This document shows positions 36,990-44,991 of a stretch of DNA of 64,000 nt, piece after piece; the stretch's first letter is position 1; every line of letters starts with the position of its first letter. Origin of the DNA: Candidatus Zhuqueibacterota bacterium (GTDB lineage: Bacteria; Zhuqueibacterota; Zhuqueibacteria; Zhuqueibacterales; Geothermadaptataceae). The stretch spans positions 83,264 through 147,263 of the forward strand of contig JAUZRQ010000038.1 in the NCBI GenBank assembly GCA_030950365.1. The letters are read 5' to 3'. Below the pieces are notes generated by a model. That model saw nothing but the letters and a program-made list of their open reading frames with translations, was not told the DNA's origin and made no database searches. The translations under genes were made by a program, and so were the position numbers.

Positions 36990-37934
36990 ATGCGCAAAGC
37001 GGTTGTGATGCTGTTGCTGGCCGGATGCTTTGCCAGCAGTCTGTGGGCGCAGGAGAAACTGCCGGATTCATTGTTGCAGAAAAAAACGCTGCAAAAAATC
37101 AAAGCCTTTTCAGAGAACTGGGATGGTGTGCTCGGCATGGCGGCCATGGATTTGAAGGATGGGGAAGTGGTGTTTCAGATCAATGCCGATTATGTGTTCC
37201 CGCAGGCCAGCTCCATCAAAATCCCGATCATGATCGAGGTCTTTCGCCAGATCGAAAAAGGCATGCTTTCTCTGGATTCCACCATTACGATCACCAGCGA
37301 GGATGTAGTTGGCGGGAGCGGACGGTTGAAGAACGAATTTAAAAAGGGCGCTCCACAATTGCAGCGCACCATTCAAGAGCTGCTCAAGGCAATGATTATC
37401 TGGAGCGACAACATCGCCACCAATGTGCTGATTCGGGTGTTGGGCCAGAACGATCACGAGGCCGGAATGCGCAACGTCAATACCATGCTGGACGAGTTCG
37501 GATTCAAAACCACCCGATTGCGGCGCAAAATGATGGATGCGAAAGCCGTACGCGAAGACCGCGAGAACATTTCCACGCCGCTTGAAATGGTTCGGTTGAT
37601 ACAGAAAATTTACAAGCATGAAATGGCAAGTGCATCCAGTTGCAGCGCCATGGTCGCGATCCTTTCGCGCGTGAAAGCCGGCATGCGAGCCGCCGTTTCG
37701 GATACCAGTATACAGGTAGCGGCCAAGCCGGGCGGTGTGCCGGGAGTGAGCTGCGAAACCGGCATTATTTATTTAGATCAGCGACCGTTTGCGCTGAGTG
37801 TCATGTCCACCTTCAACAATCCCGAGCTGCGTGAACGGCCCGCCAAACGGATAACGGAAATCGTGTATGATTATTTCGAGCGGCTGGCGCATTCCAATCA
37901 ATACGGCCATCGTTTTCAGAGACGCATTGATTAG
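36990..37934 (+). CDS. Class A beta-lactamase-like serine hydrolase
   Basis: 314 residues from the ATG at 36990 (ggagagg site), with a signal peptide ending at LWAQ. Class A motifs: SxxK at Ser74-Ser-Ile-Lys77, SDN at 139-141, and an omega-loop-like 'REDRENIST' near 188-196. The KTG element reads Lys-Pro-Gly (246-248, 'AAKPGGVPGV'). Such proteins include true beta-lactamases and related periplasmic hydrolases; the KPG change and the presence of peptide-degrading neighbours leave resistance uncertain. Confidence 0.82.
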   Translation: MRKAVVMLLLAGCFASSLWAQEKLPDSLLQKKTLQKIKAFSENWDGVLGMAAMDLKDGEVVFQINADYVFPQASSIKIPIMIEVFRQIEKGMLSLDSTITITSEDVVGGSGRLKNEFKKGAPQLQRTIQELLKAMIIWSDNIATNVLIRVLGQNDHEAGMRNVNTMLDEFGFKTTRLRRKMMDAKAVREDRENISTPLEMVRLIQKIYKHEMASASSCSAMVAILSRVKAGMRAAVSDTSIQVAAKPGGVPGVSCETGIIYLDQRPFALSVMSTFNNPELRERPAKRITEIVYDYFERLAHSNQYGHRFQRRID

Positions 37935-38042
37935 GTGCGGCAGGAAAAAGAGAGAATGACACGCATTCGGTAAGTTTTTGCTCTGAAATGCTGTGTCAAT
38001 CGTTCATCCATCGCCGCGGCCATTTTTTACACTTTCCGGCCA

Positions 38043-38411
38043 TTATCCTTTCCACACTTTCAGCAGCAGCCACAGCCAGCCGGCGATAAACGCCACGCCG
38101 CCAAAGGGCGTGATCATGCCAAGGACGGTTGCGCCCGTAAGCGCCAGAATATACAAACTGCCGGAAAACAGAACAATACCCGCCGTAAATAGCCAGCCAC
38201 TCGGATTCACATTGAGCGGTGGCTGCCATTGTTGCAGCAGCCCGACCGCTAGCAGGGCCAGCGCATGCCACATCTGATAAAGTACGGCTTTATTGTAAAT
38301 CTCCAGCGCATAGGCATTCAGACTATTTTTTAAAGCGTGCGCGCCGAACGCCCCCAGCGCTACCGCCAGTCCGCCAAACAATGCGCCAAGCATGAGCCAG
38401 GTTTTTGCCAT
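38043..38411 (-). CDS. DUF423-family small membrane protein
   Basis: 122 residues from an ATG with ggaggga site 5 bases upstream; a longer frame to 38474 has no such site. Four hydrophobic segments and the motifs 'GALFGGLAVALGAFGAHALK', 'MWHALALLAVGLL' and 'GMITPFGGVAFIAGWLWL' define the DUF423/YgdD family of inner-membrane proteins of unknown function. It converges with the serine hydrolase gene. Confidence 0.88.
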   Translation of the reverse strand: MAKTWLMLGALFGGLAVALGAFGAHALKNSLNAYALEIYNKAVLYQMWHALALLAVGLLQQWQPPLNVNPSGWLFTAGIVLFSGSLYILALTGATVLGMITPFGGVAFIAGWLWLLLKVWKG

Positions 38412-38908
38412 TGCTCCCTCCAACTGGTTGATGATTTTGGGCCTTTCTGCGAAAACGGGACTCAACGCATGCAATTTTAGGGGATTTAGAAATGTATGAT
38501 TACTTACTTTTGTTGTGATTTTACACTATCGAAGCCAGAGAAACAAATCATTTAAGCCCGAACGGCTGAAAATTGCCTTTATTGTTGACGGATTTGTAGC
38601 TCGCCTCTTCGAGTCGAGTTATTTGCGAAATGCCTTGCTTGTATTCTGGTTCGCGCCTCAGGCGAGTCGCGCTACGGGAATTATGTGTGGCTCGGCTCTC
38701 CGAGTCGAGTTTTTTCGATATGCCCGGCTTGTATTCTAGTTCGCGACTCAGGAGAGTCGCGCTACGGGAGTCGCGCGGCGGTGATAATTAAAACCTGGCC
38801 AAATTGATGTTTCGTTGTATCTAATTAATGAACAATGAACCGTGTGTCCAGATTGTGATGATTGGCAAAATTAAATGAAAGTATGATTTTCAAATAAAGG
38901 AGGTCGCT
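38412..38908. other. Intergenic region with tandem hairpin repeats
   Basis: About 500 bases without a gene between the divergently oriented DUF423 and peroxiredoxin genes. It holds the tandem repeat at 38596-38765. The rest shows no motif I can name. Confidence 0.5.
38596..38765. repeat. Tandem pair of dispersed hairpin repeats, gtag...gctac family
   Basis: Copy B is 38596-38675 and copy C is 38687-38765, repeating with a 91-base period. Each begins gt(a/g)gctcg, holds a cttcgag/ctccgag hairpin, a middle 'ggcttgtattct(g/a)gttcgcg' segment, and ends with gagtcgcgctacggga. They differ from each other at roughly one position in seven and are clearly related to the copy at 13594-13668. Confidence 0.7.
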
Positions 38909-39568
38909 ATGAGCGAAGAAATCACCCAGCCGCAGTCCTCGATTCCCAAAATCGGTGAAAAGGCTCCCGATTTTACCGCTATTACAACCCATGGTGAACT
39001 GACCCTCAGCGAGTGGCAGGGCGATTCCTGGGTGGTGCTGTTTTCGCATCCGGCGGATTTTACCCCGGTTTGCACCACGGAATTTTTGGCATTCGCCGAA
39101 CGCTATGAAGAATTCCAGAAACGCAACGTCAAGCTCATCGGGCTGAGCATCGACAGCATTCATTCGCATATGGCCTGGATGAACAATATCCGCGAGAAAA
39201 CCGGCGTGACCATTCCTTTCCCGGTTATCGCTGATTTAGATATGAATGTATCGAAAAAATACGGCATGTTGCACGAGGCGGAGAGCACCACGGCCACGGT
39301 GCGTGCGGTATTTCTTATCGATCCTGAGCGAGTGGTGCGTGCGCTGGTGTACTATCCGCTCAACGCCGGCCGCAATATGGATGAAATCCTGCGGCTGATC
39401 GATGCGCTGCAGACGGTGGATAAATACGGCGTGGCCTGTCCGGCCAACTGGAAACCGGGCGACATGGTTATCGTACCGCCGCCGAAAACGGTGGATGAGC
39501 TGGAAGAACGGCTCACCGGCGAATATGACGAAAAGATCGATTTCTATTTGATCAAAAAGAAGCTGTAG
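38909..39568 (+). CDS. 1-Cys/Prx6-type peroxiredoxin
   Basis: 219 residues with a strong aaggaggt site. The peroxidatic Cys55 is in the PxxxTxxC context '[16 protein letters not shown]', and the C-terminal domain '[19 protein letters not shown]'-type segment (here [14 protein letters not shown]) and '[21 protein letters not shown]' match the Prx6 subfamily, which has a long C-terminal dimerisation arm. A second Cys in 'GVACPANW' is at the position found in bacterial Prx6 enzymes. It reduces hydrogen peroxide and alkyl hydroperoxides in the cytoplasm. A bidirectional terminator follows. Confidence 0.92.
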   Translation: MSEEITQPQSSIPKIGEKAPDFTAITTHGELTLSEWQGDSWVVLFSHPADFTPVCTTEFLAFAERYEEFQKRNVKLIGLSIDSIHSHMAWMNNIREKTGVTIPFPVIADLDMNVSKKYGMLHEAESTTATVRAVFLIDPERVVRALVYYPLNAGRNMDEILRLIDALQTVDKYGVACPANWKPGDMVIVPPPKTVDELEERLTGEYDEKIDFYLIKKKL

Positions 39569-39583
39569 TCGCGGATACGGCAT

Positions 39584-39624
39584 AAAAAAGCGCCCGGGGA
39601 ATGATTCCCAGGGCGCTTTTTTTA
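39584..39624. terminator. Bidirectional terminator
   Basis: A stem aagcgccc/gggcgctt flanked by A and T runs on both sides serves the convergent peroxiredoxin and dipeptidase genes. Confidence 0.85.
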
Positions 39625-39706
39625 TTTATGAATGGCAAAAGAATTCAAATCCAAAATTTTAGGGTTGCATGGCTTCCGCGTCCTCCGGTCGCCGTTGCTT
39701 CCATTC

Positions 39707-40897
39707 TCACTGTCCCAGTTCGGCTGCAATGCGTTCCACCTCCGACATCACGCGCAGCAGGTTCCCACCCAGGATTTTCCGGATATCCTCTTCCTTGTAA
39801 CCGCGCTTCAGCAGCTCATACGTGATGGCAGGCAGCTTGCTCACATCTTCCATCCCTACCGGCAGGTTGGAAACGCCATCGAAGTCGGAGCCGAGGCCGA
39901 CGTGATCCGGGCCGACGAGCTGCACCACATGATCGATGTGATCGATCAGATCCTTCAGCGTGGCCGGTGGTAGCGGATCCTTTTTGTTCATTTCATCCCA
40001 CATTTTGCCCCACATGCCGAAATCGCCGCGGTATTTGTCGCGAATTTGCTGTAAAATATAATTCGTGCGCTTCCCCCACTCCGGATTCAGGAAGGACGAG
40101 CCGAAATTGATCATGATCACGCCGCCCTTTTCGGCCATTGCTTTGATCATGTCATCGCTCATGTTGCGCTGCATGTCGGCGATGGCGCGGCAGGAGCTGT
40201 GGGAGGCGATCACCGGAGCCTTGCTCACCCGGATCACGTCCCAGAAGGCTTCATCGGAAATGTGGGAAACATCGACCATCACCCCGAGCCGATTCATCTC
40301 GGCAATGATTTTCTCGCCGAGCTCATTGAGCCCGCCCCAGCGCGGTTTGTCGGTGGAGGAATCACACCAGTCGTTGGTATTGGAATGGGTGAGGGTGATG
40401 TAGCGAATGCCCATGCGGTAAAACATGCGCAGAATGTGCGGAGAATTTTCAAGGGCGTGCCCACCTTCCAGTCCCATCAGCGCGGCGATTTTGCCACGGC
40501 CGACGATGCGGTAGATGTCGGAAACGCTGCTGGCCATCTCCATGCGGTCCGGGAATTTCTCCACCATTCGGTACACCGCGTCCATCATTTCCATGGCACG
40601 TTTGGGGCCGCCTTTTTGGGCGTATTTGGCCGCCACATAGACGGAGAAGAATTGCACATCCAGTCCGCCTTCCTGCATGCGCGGAAGGTCCTGATGGCCG
40701 TCGGGCAGCCGTTTACTGATATCGACGTTTTCATCCACCAGTCGGGATGTCAGATCCGAGTGCGTATCCACCACAATCGCCCTCCGGTGGATCTCGAGCG
40801 CTTTTTGCCAAAGCGGGCCCTTTTTCGATTGGCTGGTCGCCAAAAGCGGTAGCCCAAGCAGGGCGGTTGTACAAATCAAAAACAGATTTGTTAACAT
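39707..40897 (-). CDS. Membrane dipeptidase (peptidase M19, renal dipeptidase family)
   Basis: 396 residues from the ATG at 40897, preceded by aggagg; a signal peptide follows (MLTNLFLICTTALLGLPLLATSQ). Metal ligands are seen in 'IVVDTHSDLTSR' (His-x-Asp), 'ALMGLEGGHAL' (Glu), 'VSHISDEAF' and 'PVIASHSSCRAI' (His), with 'VGLGSDFDGV' closing the active site. It hydrolyses dipeptides at the dinuclear zinc centre in the periplasm. It fits with the other exported hydrolases nearby. Confidence 0.92.
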   Translation of the reverse strand: MLTNLFLICTTALLGLPLLATSQSKKGPLWQKALEIHRRAIVVDTHSDLTSRLVDENVDISKRLPDGHQDLPRMQEGGLDVQFFSVYVAAKYAQKGGPKRAMEMMDAVYRMVEKFPDRMEMASSVSDIYRIVGRGKIAALMGLEGGHALENSPHILRMFYRMGIRYITLTHSNTNDWCDSSTDKPRWGGLNELGEKIIAEMNRLGVMVDVSHISDEAFWDVIRVSKAPVIASHSSCRAIADMQRNMSDDMIKAMAEKGGVIMINFGSSFLNPEWGKRTNYILQQIRDKYRGDFGMWGKMWDEMNKKDPLPPATLKDLIDHIDHVVQLVGPDHVGLGSDFDGVSNLPVGMEDVSKLPAITYELLKRGYKEEDIRKILGGNLLRVMSEVERIAAELGQ

Positions 40898-41406
40898 GAA
40901 TTGCCTCCTATTTCTATTGAAAATCCGGGGTCGATTCTTCTCTGTTAGTAAGACCGAATGGGCTGAATGTAAGAATAATCTGGACATCGGCTCTTGACAG
41001 GTCCGAATTGTTGGATACACGAAAGTCCAGGTTTTAACAAACGATGCATGGCTTGGTGATGGATGTTGACTGGCGTATGGTTAGAAATTCGTTTCTTGGC
41101 CGTAACGTTCCATTCAGCATTTTTTAGAGTCCGGTAATTGCTAGAATAAGCTATGACGTCCCGGGAATCAACGTCTTCCTGACGAATAAAGATAGTAAAA
41201 AAGTACGTAATTTTCCCGCCAATGCAGCGGCAAAGTGTTCGTATTGACGAACGGTTGCAAATCGATGGACCGAGTGTAAAAATTCAAAGGGCTTTTCAAT
41301 TTTTCCTTGCAATTCAAAAAAATAGCTGCCAAAGCTGTAGCAGCTTTCTGTAAGCCAGCAGGGCGTTTCAGCAAAATAAAGTCAAACGGTGATCCATTGA
41401 GCTCTC
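40898..41406. other. Intergenic region without visible genes
   Basis: 510 bases between two minus-strand genes. A frame at 41168-41410 on the minus strand lacks a ribosome-binding site and resembles no protein I know. The dipeptidase promoter should be near its end. Confidence 0.45.
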
Positions 41407-42567
41407 TCAAAGCCCTTCCAGCGCCTGCGCAAAATCGTCGATCAGCTCATTGGTATCTTCAATGCCCACCGAAACGCGGATCAGGCTGTCGGTGATGCCC
41501 AGTTTCTGCCGATCCTCCGGGGACATGCCGGAGTGCGAAGTGGTGGCCGGGCGGGTGACCAGGGTTTCCACGCCGCCGAGGCTGGGGGCTTCGATGGGCA
41601 ATTGCAATTTGGCAATGAACGTTTTCGCCGCTTCCAGGCTGCCGTTGAGCTCAAAACTCAGCATGCCGCTGAAGCCGTCGAACAGTTTCTGCGCGCGCTC
41701 GTGGCGGGGATGGCTTTTCAATCCGGGATAATTGACATGATCCACCGCCGGATGCATCTCGAGAAACTGCGCCAGTTTCTGCGCGGTGTGGTTCTGCTGG
41801 CGCACGCGCACAGCGAGCGTCTTCATGCCACGGTGCAGCAGAAAACAGGCGTGCGGATCGAGAGAGCCACCCAGATGATTGAGCCGGTGCATGATGCGGT
41901 CGATCCACTCGCGCCGGCCGATGACCGCGCCCGCCACCAGATCGGAGTGGCCGTTGAGATATTTCGTGCAACTGTGAACGGAAAGGTCGAAGCCCCACTC
42001 GGCCGGACGGAAGTTGACCGGACTGGCGAAGGTGTTGTCGATGATGGCAACCAGGTTGTGTTCGCGGGCGAATTGCACCGCCGCTTCCAGATCGGCCACC
42101 TGCAGCAGGGGGTTGGTCATGGCTTCCACATACATCGCGCGTGTGTTGGGGCGTAGTTTGGCCTGCCAGTCGGCTGGATCATCGCCATCGATGAAATCGT
42201 AGCTCAATCCGAAATCCGCGAAGTCCTGGGTCAAAAAACTGTGCGTTCCGCCGTAAAGCGTGCTTTGGGCCAGCAGGTGATCGCCGGCCTTCAGTACGGT
42301 CAGAAGGGTGGTAGTGATGGCGGCCATACCGCTGGAGGTCACCAGCGCCGCTTCGGCGTTTTCCAGCGCGGCCAGCTTTTCGTGCAGGGCCACGTGGTTG
42401 GGGGTGTTGTTCAGGCGGATGTATTTGATGTCGTCGTATCGGGTTTCGCCGGCGTACTCGTACATGGCCGATTGAAAAATCGGAATGGCCACCGCGCCGT
42501 AAATGAGCGGCTCCGGCTCGCCGGCATGCACGAGTTTGGTGTCGATGGTTTTATAGTTTCGAGCCAT
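41407..42567 (-). CDS. Cystathionine gamma-synthase/lyase-type PLP enzyme
   Basis: 386 residues with a ccggagg site. The PLP lysine is in 'SVHSCTKYLNGHSDLVAGAV', the phosphate-binding segment in 'ALVTSSGMAAITTTLLTVL', and the substrate-arginine region in 'TLVTRPATTSHSGMSPEDRQ', all standard for the Cys/Met metabolism family. 'YIRLNNTPNHVALHEKLAALE' is the usual N-terminal tether. The subgroup (gamma-synthase, gamma-lyase or methionine gamma-lyase) cannot be fixed by eye. It ends with 'GIEDTNELIDDFAQALE', also typical. Confidence 0.9.
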   Translation of the reverse strand: MARNYKTIDTKLVHAGEPEPLIYGAVAIPIFQSAMYEYAGETRYDDIKYIRLNNTPNHVALHEKLAALENAEAALVTSSGMAAITTTLLTVLKAGDHLLAQSTLYGGTHSFLTQDFADFGLSYDFIDGDDPADWQAKLRPNTRAMYVEAMTNPLLQVADLEAAVQFAREHNLVAIIDNTFASPVNFRPAEWGFDLSVHSCTKYLNGHSDLVAGAVIGRREWIDRIMHRLNHLGGSLDPHACFLLHRGMKTLAVRVRQQNHTAQKLAQFLEMHPAVDHVNYPGLKSHPRHERAQKLFDGFSGMLSFELNGSLEAAKTFIAKLQLPIEAPSLGGVETLVTRPATTSHSGMSPEDRQKLGITDSLIRVSVGIEDTNELIDDFAQALEGL

Positions 42568-42689
42568 GAGTGGGGTTCCTCCGGTTGTGATTCTATAGAC
42601 GGAATCATGCTACGAAAAAATGCCGCCGCATGCAACGGAAATGGACCGAAAGGAGAAGAGAGGGGGGAAGCGGAGCTTCTTTGTTATTC

Positions 42690-42714
42690 CCGTCCCAGGT
42701 GCAACCTGGGACGG
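42690..42714. repeat. 25-base palindrome, same family as 26808-26854
   Basis: Perfect 11-base arms ccgtcccaggt / acctgggacgg around gca. It lies 19 bases beyond the mnmA stop codon and may also help to end its transcript, although no T run follows on the minus strand. Confidence 0.65.
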
Positions 42715-42732
42715 AGGCGAAAGCAGAGCTTA

Positions 42733-43815
42733 TCACACCGCCGCCGGTTCGGGCACATCGATCTCGTCGATGACGCCGCCGCCAAGGCAGAGGTCGCCAT
42801 CGTAAAACACCGCAAACTGGCCCGGTGCAATGCCTGGATCGCCTTTGGCCATGGTCACCTGCCAGCGGCCGTCCGGCAGCGGCTCGATGCGGCCAGGCAC
42901 GATCTCTGGCCCGTGGCGCACTTTGAGTTGCAGATCGCCCGTCGCCGGTGGCCGGGCGATCCAGTTTACCGCCGCCACAATGAACCGGTCGCGCGCCCAG
43001 CGCTCGATGTTGCGCTTGTGGGTCACGTAAATGATGTTCTTTTCGATATCCTTTTTCACCACGTACCACGGCCCGTTGCCGAGACCGAGTCCCTGCCGCT
43101 GTCCGATGGTGTAAAACCAGTAACCGCGGTGCCGTCCCAGCACGGCGCCGGTCTCCAGCTCCACGATGTCTCCGGGCATCTCGCCGAGGTACGATTGCAC
43201 GAACTGCGGATAGCTGATTTTACCCAGAAAGCAAATGCCCTGGCTGTCCTTGCGGTCTTTGTTGGGCAAATCGAACCGTTGCGCCAGCTCGCGCACCTGC
43301 CGCTTGTGCAGATGCCCAATGGGAAACAGCGCCCGGGCAAGCTGCGCCTGGCTGAGATGCGACAGAAAATAGGTCTGATCCTTCACCGGATCCGGCGCGC
43401 GCTTGAGCCAGTACAGGCCGTCTTTTTCGACAATCTGCGCGTAGTGGCCAGAAGCGACTTTATCGAATGAGGCGTCGATGTGATCGAGAAACGCGCCGAA
43501 CTTGATGCGCTGGTTGCAGAAGATGTCCGGACTGGGGGTGCGGCCGGCCCGGAGCTCGCTGAGGGCGTACGACACCACCCGGTCGTAGTACTCCTGCTGC
43601 AGCGGCACGACCTCGAGCGGCACGCCGGCCGCCTCACACACGGCGCGGGCGTACTTCAGGTCCTCCTCCCACGGACACTCGCCCAGGAAGGCCACATCGT
43701 CTTCGAGCCAGATTTTCAGATAAAAGGCGGTGATGTCCTGATAGCCCTGCTGCCTGAGCAGATACAGCGCCACCGAACTATCCACCCCGCCGGAAAGCAA
43801 AATGGCAATTTTCAT
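42733..43815 (-). CDS. mnmA: tRNA-specific 2-thiouridylase MnmA
   Basis: 360 residues from the ATG at 43815; the longer in-frame extension has no family support. The PP-loop SGGVDSS is at residues 8-14. The catalytic Cys pair are in 'SPDIFCNQRIKFG' and 'DSQGICFLG'. It transfers sulfur to U34 of Lys, Glu and Gln tRNAs using ATP. The lack of a canonical M(N/G)CWE-like motif at the tip of the first domain and the presence of 'LEDDVAFLGECPWEEDLKYA' are normal family variation. Confidence 0.95.
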   Translation of the reverse strand: MKIAILLSGGVDSSVALYLLRQQGYQDITAFYLKIWLEDDVAFLGECPWEEDLKYARAVCEAAGVPLEVVPLQQEYYDRVVSYALSELRAGRTPSPDIFCNQRIKFGAFLDHIDASFDKVASGHYAQIVEKDGLYWLKRAPDPVKDQTYFLSHLSQAQLARALFPIGHLHKRQVRELAQRFDLPNKDRKDSQGICFLGKISYPQFVQSYLGEMPGDIVELETGAVLGRHRGYWFYTIGQRQGLGLGNGPWYVVKKDIEKNIIYVTHKRNIERWARDRFIVAAVNWIARPPATGDLQLKVRHGPEIVPGRIEPLPDGRWQVTMAKGDPGIAPGQFAVFYDGDLCLGGGVIDEIDVPEPAAV

Positions 43816-43926
43816 GATCGATCGTTGAATTGGTTGATGGCCTGTGTCAACGTTAGCCGTTATGCCAATGAAATGTATCGCTCGCGGCATGGCGAAAGCA
43901 AGCGATTTTTTGAGGAGGGAGTTTGG

Positions 43927-43960
43927 AGCCACGGATAAACGCGGATTGAACACGGATGGG
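43927..43960. repeat. Degenerate 'cacggat' dispersed repeat, second site
   Basis: Three imperfect units ccacggataa, cgcggattga, acacggatgg, related to 1236-1274. Confidence 0.45.
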
Positions 43961-43996
43961 GGGAGATGGATTTAAAAAATAGCAGGTACCTTCAAG

Positions 43997-44255
43997 TTAA
44001 TATCCTTCTTTTCGATGAATTACCCGTAAAATGCAAATCGTGTTGTCTTTCCAATTAACCGTTAAAATTAATCGATAATTGCCGACCCGCAAGCGCTATT
44101 TATTGGATTGGCCTCTTAATTTTTTTTAATCAACCGATTCGGGATTGGTGAGAAGCTTTGTAACGGAATGTTTTATACGGTTAATTACGGTTAATGGTAG
44201 ATTTGTCCAATTTGGATAAATCTTTCTGGGCCCTATTTGTTATAAGTAATTTCAT
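43997..44255 (-). pseudogene. Decayed RelE/ParE-type toxin gene
   Basis: The gene starts at an ATG overlapping the antitoxin stop by 4 bases and begins MKLLITNRAQKDLSKLDKS, an ordinary RelE N-terminus. A tandem duplication of 10 bases (tacggttaat on the plus strand, about 44177-44196) then shifts the frame. After that the sequence reads KHSVTKLLTNPESVD, a stop, KKLRGQSNK, a stop, RLRVGNYRLILTVNWKDN, then TICILRVIHRKEGY and its stop. Removing the duplication restores one frame of about 83 codons except for the TAA and TAG codons. All regions are recognisable (two helices, 'LRG...RLRVGNYRLI' strand, RVIHRKEGY end), so decay is recent. It cannot make a full-length toxin. Confidence 0.85.
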
Positions 44256-44503
44256 GCCCCCAACGCTTTCATTACTCTATCGAAGGACTTGACTCTACCA
44301 GCCCGCAAATCTTTTTCCCCTTCCTCGATGGCTTTCATCTCTTCCGGGCTAATGTCCTGAGCCTCCTCGGGAGCATTTTCAAAGGCATTAGCGAATCGTC
44401 GCTGATTTTCCTGTTCTAGCAGAAATTCCAAAAAGCGTTGGGCTGCCTGAATCTCATCTTCAGGTAGCGCATCAACAAGCTCATGTAGTTTGTTTTTATT
44501 CAT
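44252..44503 (-). CDS. Antitoxin-like small protein (partner of the decayed RelE toxin)
   Basis: 83 residues from the ATG at 44503, which follows a ggaggg site; an in-frame ATG 15 bases earlier overlaps that site. The N-terminus NKNKLHELVDALPEDEIQAAQRFLEFLLEQ is a helical segment seen in small antitoxin-type proteins, and the rest is acidic. Its stop overlaps the start of the broken toxin gene. The gene is intact, so it may persist as a solitary antitoxin that represses its own promoter or neutralises related toxins. The 20-base palindrome just upstream supports autoregulation. Confidence 0.72.
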   Translation of the reverse strand: MNKNKLHELVDALPEDEIQAAQRFLEFLLEQENQRRFANAFENAPEEAQDISPEEMKAIEEGEKDLRAGRVKSFDRVMKALGA

Positions 44504-44522
44504 GAAATAACCCTCCATTCTT

Positions 44523-44542
44523 TTGCACGCTTATGCGTGCAA
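44523..44542. promoter_or_regulatory. Probable antitoxin operator
   Basis: Perfect inverted repeat ttgcacgc-ttat-gcgtgcaa directly upstream of the antitoxin gene. A tattat sequence (minus strand, about 44543-44548), a possible -10 box, abuts it, so a bound antitoxin would block the promoter. Confidence 0.65.
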
Positions 44543-44595
44543 TAATAAAACAATGGCAAAAATCAATAAAATTATCGCATTGCAATTCATACCTC

Positions 44596-44789
44596 GTAAC
44601 TATTAAGCCCTATCAACAGGCTGTAATAGGACCCGTCATCGCCAGCCTCCGCCACAAGGCGGAGGTTGGCGACCTCCTTGCCTCTCACAAGGAGATTGCG
44701 TCGTCGCGGAGTTTACCTCGCACTTGATGTGGGGCTCCTCGCAATGACGGGTGGATACCAAATCTGTTCTTTATAGCTGAATAGTTACC
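44596..44789. mobile_element. MITE-like element with 13-base inverted ends
   Basis: Ends gtaactattaagc (44596-44608) and gctgaatagttac (44777-44789) match as inverted repeats at 12 of 13 positions. Inside, about 170 bases contain a strong hairpin (cctccgcc...ggcggagg) and 'ccgtcat...aatgacgg' arms. No coding frame exists. The same end motif occurs alone at 33218-33230 and in variant, inverted form at 3244-3691, which suggests a non-autonomous family. No flanking target duplication could be confirmed by eye. Confidence 0.5.
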
Positions 44790-44908
44790 ATAACTCATAA
44801 CAATTCAACCAAAGCTGTTTGGATTAGATCAGTCGAAATTGCTATTCGGGTTATATGTCGATTGGCAAAGAATATTAGAGTTTCGTTCTACAAATTGAGC
44901 CGAGAAAC

Positions 44909-44940
44909 AAAACACCAGGCACCTTCAAGGTGCCTGGTGC
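44909..44940 (-). terminator. Terminator after the M28 peptidase gene
   Basis: Stem caccaggcacc/ggtgcctggtg with a 4-5 base loop, followed on the minus strand by ttttgttt. It lies about 50 bases past the stop codon. Confidence 0.75.
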
Positions 44941-44991
44941 TTGAGATAGCTGTAGAAAAAAATCGCTCATATTTTGTTGCAGAATCCAGCT

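Noticed and set aside
41168..41410. 80-codon frame on the minus strand
   Set aside because: No ribosome-binding site and no recognisable family; the stretch is probably non-coding.
42241..43470. 409-codon open frame on the plus strand across two minus-strand genes
   Set aside because: It spans the Cys/Met PLP enzyme and mnmA, both clear genes; the translation has no known motif.
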